NCBI GenBank assembly: GCA_023053685.1
Contig: JALIGW010000021.1
Coordinates: 14,958,147 to 15,022,146, forward strand
Direction of reading: 5' to 3'
From: Diadophis punctatus similis
Lineage: Eukaryota; Chordata; Lepidosauria; Squamata; Dipsadidae
Length of the DNA stretch: 64,000 nt
Position numbers and translations under genes: made by a program. The stretch's first letter is position 1. The number at the start of each line of letters is the position of its first letter. The notes below the pieces were generated by a model, which was given only the letters and a program-made list of their open reading frames with translations, searched no databases and was not told the DNA's origin. This document shows, piece by piece, positions 56,213-64,000 of this stretch.

Positions 56213-56281
56213 GGAGAGAGAGAGAGAGAGGGAGGGAGGGAGGGAGGGAGGGAGGGGGGAGAGGGAGGGAGGGAGGGAGGA
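56213..56281. repeat. (GA)n-(GGGA)n microsatellite
   Basis: Short GA run followed by about 14 GGGA-type units. Confidence 0.94.
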
Positions 56282-57274
56282 CATAAAGAGAGCATCAGGC
56301 AGAAGAAGCAGTGCAATAATTCACAGATCTGTGACTCAAAGCACATTTCAGCATCCGTACTCTGGACCTCGGAGCCTGCTGTCACTGCTAAATTATCCTC
56401 TGCTCCTCCGTGCTTTTTAAAAGGCACACGCTCACACGCATATGTGGAATGGCTTCTTCGGTTGCACAGCCCCTTCCAAAGGTTGATCCTGTCCTCCTCG
56501 TGATGGGAGGTGTGGATGGATCACTTCCAAACGGATCCTCTTTCTAGAGGGTGCAAACCTCCCATCTCCCCCCTTTGCCCAACCTTCCTTCCTGGGTGCG
56601 AAAAGGATGGTTTGGCTGTGCAAAGGATACGCTCCCGAAGGAAGCCTCCGATTCTCCGCGGCGGCTTTGTTTTTCACCAGTCTATTTAAATCTTTATTCC
56701 CTGCCTATTAATTCTCCTAATTAGAATTAAATGAAGCATGCTAAATTGCTAGATTAACCAATAATTAAGCAGCCAAAGCGCCAATAATTAAGCAGCCGAA
56801 GCAGGGATGCTTAATACACAATGGCAGCACTTCCTTTCCCTGGACTGGCCTGGGTCATGGATGCTCATTTTGGTGGAAGGAAATTTCAGCCACTTGCCTT
56901 CCCGGGCCAATCTTTCCCCCCCACCCGGCCCTTTCCTCTATTTTATTTATGCTAGTTTATGCAAAAATAAAATGTGTTGAGCAAAGTCATTTTATAATTT
57001 AAGATTAGAGTCAGACTGGAAGCCCAGAGCTATGAAGTCTAAAACAGGCCACAGATAAATTTTAAAAATTATCTAAAAGAACTTCATATATGATGGCACT
57101 TGGATATGGAGATTTGATCCATTGGGAATATCAGGGTATATAATCTCTCTCCTTATATAAATCTCTCTCCCATATTATCATCTGAAGATTTGTCTTGATC
57201 TAATGGACTCACTCAGGACTGAGTAGAATCAAAGAAGTGGGAGGGATCCGGGAGGTCTTCTACAATGGATCAGC
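56282..57274. other. single-copy sequence with duplicated TAATTA-type word
   Basis: 56700-56830 holds an inverted pair TTAATTCT/AGAATTAA (56708-56730) and two adjacent 23-base copies beginning 'ccaataattaagcagcc' (56758-56780, 56781-56803; 21 of 23 identical). The remainder is unassigned. Confidence 0.4.
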
Positions 57275-57330
57275 CGAGAGAAGATTGACCTATATGGCTG
57301 CGAAGAGTCAACATCAACTTGATCACACAT

Positions 57331-57360
<30 letters not shown>
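57275..57360 (+). mobile_element. BovB/Sauria-type 3' end with (AATC)n tail
   Basis: 'tatggctgcgaagagtcaac' then 'atcaacttgatcacacataa' fits the BovB terminus (gtcgcaaagagtcggacacga type), followed by about seven AATC units. The match is degraded. Confidence 0.55.
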
Positions 57361-57362
<2 letters not shown>

Positions 57363-58319
57363 GAATGGAAGACTGGCAAAAAACTTGATTTAAATTATAC
57401 CTAACTTAATAACTAGAACCAAAAGATATTGGGAGTAAGGAATTAAGGGAGATGACACACTAAATATTTAATTCAAAGATGAGGTTTCTCATGGACATTA
57501 CTGTATGCGGTCTCTGAACCGGATCAAATTTCCAAACCGTACCAAGAATTTATTTTCAGATTGCCAGATCAGATATGATCCTCCAAGGTGGTTTGATTCA
57601 GGCGACTATTGCACATTTCTTTTGTTTTATTTATTTGTTAAGTTTATTTGGTGTACGCCTGTGTATTTTAGATTCCGAATTAGGTCAAATCCTATCCGTT
57701 GGCTTTGGACAACTAGATCTGAATTGATCCCAACACCTGAAAGGAATCAGATGGTTGTTCCAAATCACTGATTCAGAATGACTCAGGGAATCAAATCAAT
57801 GATTCAAGTCAGGCAGATTGACAGATGGCTGCTGTTCTTTCCAGCCCTCAATCAATGAAGCTTCATGTCAGAATCCACGTACAAGTGGATTCCAAAGGAT
57901 TATAGAGACAGGGCTGGGATTCCAAGGCTCTCCATCTTGGAGACCCACTGCTGTCTCCACACATTTCTATATCCTAGTTGCACAAGGCTGGTGGAAGTTG
58001 GCCTTCTCCTGCCTATGAAAAAAATGAAATACTGGGTGAATGGAGCTTGCATTGATGCAGCAGGTCCCATTCTGATGTCTTTATATTTAAGTAATTGAAG
58101 TGATTGAAAGGATCGATATTTTTTCCATTCAAGGCAGCAAAACTAATCTGTTAACATATAAAAGCGAGAACTATCTCACTCTTTCGGCTCCCGCACATAC
58201 TCTGATTACTGAGCTATTGACTTGGGTGGGGGAACCTGGACGAAAACATTATAAGCACATGAAACAGAGCAAGAAGGAAGAGAAAAGAACATGTTGCGAT
58301 GAATATTGAGCTCTGGGTG
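57361..58319. other. unassigned sequence
   Basis: No recognised element. Short frames only. Confidence 0.4.
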
Positions 58320-58327
58320 TTTTAGAG

Positions 58328-58443
58328 CAGGGGTCTCCAACCTTGGCAACTTTAAGACATGTGGACTTCAACTCCCAGAATTCCTCAGCCAGCAGGGAGT
58401 TGAAGTCCACAAGTCTTAAAGTTGCCAAGGTAGGAGATCCCTG
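58328..58443. mobile_element. palindromic hAT-like MITE, 116 bp, perfect TSD
   Basis: CAGGGGTCTCCAACCTTGGC at the left and its inverse ending GGAGATCCCTG at the right. The target duplication TTTTAGAG is perfect (58320-58327, 58444-58451). Same family as 38520-38649. Confidence 0.88.
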
Positions 58444-58569
58444 TTTTAGAGTCTTAAAAACCTCCTGCAGGTGGAAGAGAGGAGGTCTCCTTAACATAGA
58501 GGTCCCAGTAACTTCACCCCATTGGCTAAATGGGGTGCTTACTGTAACAAATGTGACTAGAGGTAAAGA

Positions 58570-58800
58570 TCTTTGGAGATTCTCCATCACTCAGATCATG
58601 GTTGTCCCAAAGGTGCCTTTTCAAAAGGCAACCGGACTTCCTTGTTTGTTTGTTTTCTTTGAAGACGTTTCGATTTTCTTCCAAGAAACTTCTTTAATTC
58701 TGAACCGAAGAAGCTTCTTGGATGGGAAGCGAAACAACTTCAAGCAAAACAAAGATAGTCCAGTTGCTTTTGAAAAAGTACCTTTAGGATGACTAGAGAT
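58570..58800. mobile_element. Penelope-like repeat (family A), inverted pair
   Basis: An arm (ttggagattctccatcactc, caaaaggcaaccggacttcc, gaagacgtttcgattttc) is followed by its inverse (ttggatgggaagcgaaaca, ccagttgcttttgaaaaag). Both arms are decayed. Confidence 0.76.
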
Positions 58801-59085
58801 AAGCAAACTTATTTATCTATATCATTGAGATGCAATCCGATCTGAGCGGTTTACGGTTACAAAGAATAAAAAGAGAAGTACAGAGCATATGAATCCTGAA
58901 GACAAATCAGAGATCACAGACAAAGCTTCCTTATAGGGACTCAGTAACTATCCCAGCTCAAGGCCTGAGAGAACATCCACGTTTTCAGTAATTTTCTGAA
59001 CATCATCAGGGTAGGAACTCAATCTAGCCCTGGAGTGATGCTGTTCCAGAGAATTCATGTTTCTACAGAAAAAGCCCACTCAGAT
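58801..59085 (-). mobile_element. L2-like LINE 3' fragment
   Basis: 'gagcggtttacggttac' and 'gatgctgttccagag' then 'cagaaaaagcccactc' follow the order of the L2-like 3' region at 23985-24120, with much divergence. Confidence 0.5.
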
Positions 59086-59504
59086 CCAATCAATGGCATT
59101 TATTGTGTCACCAAGGACTTCACAGTCCAACCCTGAGCTACAAATAGTCTCCTTTATCGGAAAAATAAAATCCAGATGAGCCACAGGATGGGTCTAGAAG
59201 AAGCTGGAGGGAACATCTAGAATCCGCCAACCACACTTTCTGGGGAACAATTGATACTAGAAAAAGAAACCAGGAAATCCACCAATCACATGATCTGAAG
59301 ATTCAAAGACACCTGAACTGTCTTCTATTAAATCTGTAAAGGCGGTGTTTCTTTGCAGCTTTGAACCCGAGATCAATGAAGCTCAGCCATGCAAACACCG
59401 CACCTATATCAGCTCTAGAACAGGAGGAATGCCTGTTAATAAAACAGATAATACTCTTAAACACTCTTCGATGTTTCCAGTTTCTGTCTGAATGTGTGTA
59501 CGGC

Positions 59505-59565
<61 letters not shown>

Positions 59566-60217
59566 ACATATATATTTGCGCTTATATGCCTAGTTATACA
59601 GGCCATTTCCGTTCTGCTGTAGTAATCTGGGGGAAAGTGTCAGCTTTACGCTTCTTCCAGATATCCTATCGCTGTAACTTTAAGGTATTGACCCAGAAGT
59701 AAAACAATGGCCTGAATAAAATAAAAATGTTAATTATCCTTTGTGTTTGTAATTTAATTAAAGGTGCAGTAAAGTTTTACTGTTAGGCCAGGTGGTGATG
59801 TTTAGAGCTCTGAAAAAGCTATTTGTGCCGGGGAGATTAAAGTGCATTTTAAAATGTTCCTCCAGCACTTTCACATTTGTTGATAGATTTTTAAATTAAA
59901 CTTTAAATTGTAATCTAAATTACCTCCAACAATTCATGGTCCCTATAATGAACTCCCACCATTCCTGCTGTCATCGAGCGATGATATACTGTAAATGGCA
60001 AGGGCTTGCAGTTTTACTGAATAGAGTTCTAGCATTATTGAGCTGCACTCGTTGTGCATAAACCTCAAATGAAAATCAAACGAAGAGGCAGATTTTCTTT
60101 GGCAGAGAAAACAGCAGCCTTGAGATGTTCCTCACTCAGAGGAGGGCTTGGTTGCGGGTCCTCATTCGGTAAGGACTTACCATAGGCATATGGGGGCTTT
60201 GAACTATTTAATGCATT
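59086..60217. other. single-copy sequence with a GT microsatellite
   Basis: A word shared with family B (aaccctgagctacaaatag) lies at about 59128. (GT)n at 59510-59562. 59730-60060 is even-composition AT-rich sequence that could be regulatory. No exon recognised. Confidence 0.35.
59510..59562. repeat. (GT)n microsatellite
   Basis: About 26 uninterrupted GT units, the longest perfect dinucleotide GT run in the window. Confidence 0.96.
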
Positions 60218-60462
60218 GTCCCGAAGCTGCTTTGTCAAAAGGCAACTGGGTTTTCTTCTCCACAACTCTCAGAGAGAACACTAACAACCAGATGACTACA
60301 AAAAATATAAATCCTTCCATTCCTCTCTTTTCAGTTAGAACTGAAGAAGCTTCTTGGGATGAGAAGCGAAATGTCTTCAAGGAAAACACAAAGGAGGTCC
60401 AGTTGCCGTTTGAAAAAGCATCAACCATGACCCAGGTGAGTGAGAATCTCCATAGATGTTTA
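60218..60462. mobile_element. Penelope-like repeat (family A)
   Basis: Left remnant (gctttgtcaaaaggcaactg), internal 'aatataaatccttccattcc', and right arm 'gggatgagaagcgaaatgtc', 'ccagttgccgtttgaaaaag' and 'gagaatctccatagatg'. Partial inverted arms. Confidence 0.75.
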
Positions 60463-60814
60463 ATACATTAGAATATGAATAGAAGGACATCATAAGCAAC
60501 TGGACCACATGGTTTTATCAGGAGAAGAAAGAAAGTGAATACATTTCTCAGGAATGGGAATTTCAATAGCATTTCATTCATGAAGGACCAGTTTCAAACC
60601 CTGAGATTCTTAGCGCTCTGTTACACTTGGACAGAGTCATAATGTTGAGTTGGTTAGAACCTCACAGGCCTGGCCCACCCTATATAATGCTGATTTGCCA
60701 TTGATTCCAAGTCACAAATCATGTGTATGTTGTCTGTGCAGCCAGGACTGTTGAGTTTTCCACAGGGGAGGCATTCTTCCCACCTTTAATAACATGTCCT
60801 GCAAAGAATTGTGG
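60463..60814. other. unassigned sequence
   Basis: No recognised element. Confidence 0.4.
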
Positions 60815-61085
60815 AACTTCCTATTCTCCAAAGCACCAGAAGGCAAGACAAGAAACAACGGATGGAAACTAATCAAGGAGAGAAGCAACTTAGAACTATG
60901 GAGAAATTTCCTGACAGTTAGAACAATTAATCAGTGGAACAGCTTGCCTCCAGAAGTTGTGAATGCTCAGTCACAGGAGAATTTTAAGAAGAGGCTGGAC
61001 AGTCACTTGTCTGAAATGGTACAGGGTCTCCTGCTTGAGAAGAAGGTTGGAGTAGAAGACCTCCAAGGTCCCTTCCAACTCCATT
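60815..61085 (+). mobile_element. CR1 LINE 3' end
   Basis: Open over the C-terminal ORF2 peptide (NGWKLIKERSNLELWRNFL, INQWNSLPPEVVNA), then 'ggttggagtagaagacctcc'. Confidence 0.87.
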
Positions 61086-61258
61086 ATTTTGTCCATCAGT
61101 GGTAATGGCTTGCCTTCGGAAGTTGTGGGTGCTCCATCACCGGAGGATTTAAGAAGATATTGGACAAACATTTGTCTGTAATAGTATAGGATCTCCTGCC
61201 TGAGCAAGGGGTTGGACTAGATGACTTCCAAGATCCCTTCCCACTCTGTTATTCTGAA
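61086..61258 (+). mobile_element. CR1 LINE 3' terminus, second of a tandem pair
   Basis: 'taatggcttgccttcggaag' to 'ggttggactagatgacttcc', ending TTATTCTG. It begins where the previous copy ends. Confidence 0.84.
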
Positions 61259-61329
61259 TGGGGAATAATATGTGCCATCATTTTGCATGCTGTGATGTGC
61301 AGTCATTGCTCATTTGATCAAGGTGTTTG

Positions 61330-61385
61330 ATCAAGGACTAGAAGACCTCCAAGGTCCCTTCCAACTCTGTTATTCTGTTATTCAG
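61330..61385 (+). mobile_element. CR1 LINE 3' terminus, 55-base remnant
   Basis: 'actagaagacctccaaggtc' and a TTATTCTG tail. Confidence 0.8.
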
Positions 61386-62654
61386 ACCAGGAGGCCAGTA
61401 GATAACTCCAAAGCATAAAACGGATATAATCTGATAATATGAATTCATATTCCCTAGAGTAGATCACTCTGCTGAGGCTGAGCTTTCAGTGGCAGAGTTG
61501 TGGTATTAGACTGCTCCAGATACTTGTTAACTTGTTTCTGTGGAAAGTAGCCAAGGAAGCCATCCTGGAGGAGACAGTACCGGCCTCAGGATGGATCTGG
61601 CAGGGGAAACTCTGATCCCATCCATGCAGGATTTCATTTGTCTCCAGATGACCCCTGGGGTTCTCAACCGTGGCAGCTTTGGCCTTCGCCTGGGCTTGGC
61701 GGGAGCGGCTTTAAAGGAAAAACAAGTGTCTTCGTTAGCTTTTAACACAACTGTGGTCTTGTAGAAAACACAAAGATCATATCGGTCTTGCCGAACGATA
61801 CACACAGGTTAAAGGAGGCCTGGCTCATAAAATGTGGGCCTTCTGAGCGGCCGGAAAACGTGCAGCCGGTGAAAAACTTCATGGGGAAATAAAATTTTAC
61901 CGGGGATTTTTTTAGGAAGTCAAGCAAAGTCAGAGAGAAGCAGAGATGGGCACAGTCTTCAGGGCCTTATCAGCCAGGTGTGGTAGAGACTGAAAAAAAC
62001 CACACAAACACAAACACAAATCACAAAACTTGGTGCATGAGAAGGAATGAAAGAAACGGCTACATTGGTTTATATACGTTACAAATGCAATGCAGAAGAT
62101 AATTTACTGTAATTGTTCATCTTTCTCTTTTTCCATATAAATGTTCATATTTTGCAAAGGTTAGAGGGAAAAATGCTGGGAAAAGAATGGAATGGTTGTC
62201 CTTTCTAGGTTACCATGAGTTTATTTTGTGAATATTGATCCATTTAATCCTTTAGTGGTTTTTAAAAAAGTATTGTTTTTTATCATCTAATGCCTGGAAG
62301 ATGTCCAGTTTCTTTCTCTGTTCTATGAAGCCTGACTGGTCCTTGCTAAAATTATGTCTCCAGTCTTTTAATTTTCAGGGTATAAAGACGTGGCTGTCTC
62401 TCCCGTATTCTGTTATTAAGAGAGATCAAATACTTCCCAGGCTTTTGGTTGATTATAGGAACAAGTTTTAATCTCTGAATCTTTTAGGGCAAATTAAGCA
62501 TGCCACAGATTTCCCAATGTTAGAAATTCAGATTTTGCTGAGTCCCATTTGTTCAGCCTTATTGCCAAGGATGCAATCTGGCGTGTTCCACAGAACATTT
62601 TGTGGGAGAAATACCTTACGCAACCAGACTTGAAATCCTGGGCTTAGAAAGCTT
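61386..62654. other. unassigned sequence
   Basis: About 1.3 kb without recognised repeats or exons. Small CA/AAAC-rich patch near 62000. Confidence 0.4.
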
Positions 62655-63105
62655 ATAACTACGTCGCCTTCGGCACGACCTAAGCATAGCTCATAAAATT
62701 ATCTGCTACAACGTCCTTCCTGTCAACGACTACTTCAGCTTCAACCACAACAATACACGAGCACACAACAGATACAAACTCAAAGTGAACTGCCCCAAAC
62801 TTGACTGTAGAAAATACAACTTTAGCAACAGAATGGTAAATGCCTGGAACTCACTACCTGACTCTGTGGTTTCATCACCAAACCCCCAAAACTTTACCCT
62901 TAGACTGTCCACTGTTGACCTCACCCGATTCCTAAGAGGTCAGTAAGGGGCGTGCATAAGTGCACCAGCGTGCCTACCGTCCCTGTCCTAATGTTCCCTC
63001 TTATCAGTACCCATCTTATGTATATAAACAATGTTATATCTATGTATATTACCAACATGTACTTGACAAAAATAAATAAAATAAATAAATATAAATAAAT
63101 AAATA
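62655..63105 (+). mobile_element. LINE 3' end (CR1/L2 group), intact relative of 19001-19417
   Basis: Encodes LRRLRHDLSIAHKIICYNVL near the left end and VNAWNSLPDSVVSSPNPQNF, with the stop at 62943-62945. A short 3' UTR ends in AAATA-type repeats (63070-63105). It shows the empty site for the insertion at 19164-19251. Confidence 0.82.
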
Positions 63106-63755
63106 CTTTCATTGATCACTTTTATTATTGGAAAGAAATAATCTCAGCAATGACCTTAAGCGAGTCAAACGCTAATGATTGGATGCTCTTTTGTTGTAAT
63201 ATTGGTAGGATTAAATGGGATTTTGGTTGATCATTGGTTGATTGATCAGGGGGGGGGGTTTCCAGTGTCCTGGAAAAGAACAGAAAGAACCCCATTTTTG
63301 AACTATTGAAAGTTAAATATTTTGGGAAATTATAACAAGTGACAGAACTGACTTGAGCTATCCATGCTTGGTTTTTGTGGCTAACGCAGCATTACTAGAT
63401 GTCATGCCCAACAAGATAGTTTACACAGCCAGCTGACATGCCAGCAAGCAATGAAAGAGAAAGCAATTTGAGACCCTTAAAGAAGGAAAGACTCCTCCAT
63501 CAAGCATAACCATTCTTGTGGGTTTCTTCTGTTGACCTGAGAATGTTGCTTGGAATATCCAGGAGACATGAATAATTTAAAGCTAAACACCCAGATCTGA
63601 CAGCTTCTATGTTAAGACAAAAATGTCGATATTTATTGTCCTTTATTTCTTTCCAAATGGAGCTTTAAGCAATTATACTTTTTGGGGCCTCAGAATGGGA
63701 GGAGGGAAGGAGGTGCTTAAATAAGCTCTTCTCTTTTACGTGTAGCTTCTTCTCT

Positions 63756-63756
<1 letters not shown>
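63106..63756. other. unassigned sequence
   Basis: No recognised element or exon. Confidence 0.4.
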
Positions 63757-63799
<43 letters not shown>

Positions 63800-64000
63800 A
63801 ATGCCACTGTGTAGTGTTGTGTTTGACTCTTCGTAATCCCATTGACCATAGCATGCCAGACCCTCCTGTCCTCCCAGATTCATGTTCATTGTGTTGGTGA
63901 CACTATTTAACCATCTCATCCTCGCCGTCCCCTTCTTCTTTGGCCTTCCGTCTTTCCCAACATCAGGGTCTACTCCAAGGAGACCTCTCTTAATTGCACT
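63757..64000 (-). mobile_element. BovB LINE (or Sauria SINE) 3' end with (GTT)n tail, cut by window edge
   Basis: Starts with about 14 GTT units, the inverse of the AAC tail. It continues 'tgtttgactcttcgtaatcc', 'cattgaccatagcatgccag' and 'ccatctcatcctcgccgtcc', the inverse of the BovB terminal region. The continuing match to the edge beyond the short shared terminus favours BovB LINE over SINE. Confidence 0.85.

Overview
This is a repeat-dense, non-coding stretch of a vertebrate nuclear genome, almost certainly a squamate and most probably a snake. Four features point that way. A CR1/L3-type LINE has the (ATTCT)n 3' tail known from snake 'Snake1' elements (1115-3507, with a second tail at 22537-22632). 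GATA/GACA arrays have Bkm-type composition (1-617 and 40611-40811). There is a Sauria-type SINE (20185-20405) and BovB-type 3' ends (37575-37665, 57275-57360, 63757-64000). Finally, dozens of short CR1, L2 and Penelope-like fragments are present. I recognise no host protein-coding exon, tRNA or rRNA gene. All protein similarity I can see belongs to retrotransposons. One assembly gap of 100 N lies at 18901-19000.

Layout. 0-5 kb: Bkm-like array, a SINE tail, the best-preserved LINE of the window (reverse transcriptase almost open), then a hAT-like MITE and a Penelope-like repeat carrying a (GGA)n tract. 5-14 kb: CR1 3' ends, a SPIN-like hAT element nested in a Penelope-like (PLE) repeat, more hAT MITEs with intact target duplications, and SINEs nested in CR1. 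14-19 kb: long purine microsatellites and AT-rich unique sequence. 19-27 kb: nested LINE/SINE copies, a Sauria SINE, a hAT MITE, a broken 2.6-kb L2-like LINE on the minus strand (about 23785-26363), and a PLE copy with GIY-YIG endonuclease remnants. 27-32 kb: mostly single-copy sequence rich in homeodomain-like TAATTA words. 32.9-34.5 kb: a 1.6-kb TTTCC array with internal higher-order duplication, abutting another PLE endonuclease remnant. 35-46 kb: CCTT/CCTTT minisatellites, palindromic MITEs, CR1 copies (one split by a hAT element, one by a PLE) and a second Bkm-like array. 46-64 kb: sparse repeats, two 5S-rRNA-like fragments, a nested PLE palindrome, a 0.66-kb AAAAT array, more CR1, and a BovB end at the right edge.

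How it fits together. The window reads as an intergenic or intronic desert in which a few AT-rich single-copy islands (candidate regulatory elements, untested) are separated by layers of transposons. Relative ages can be read from nesting: hAT into CR1, hAT into PLE, PLE into CR1, SINE into CR1, and L2-like into LINE. The most interesting signals are the hammerhead-ribozyme-like cores repeated in the Penelope-like terminal repeats and the set of non-autonomous hAT elements with perfect 8-bp target duplications. All calls are by eye, and family names are those of the nearest group I recognise.
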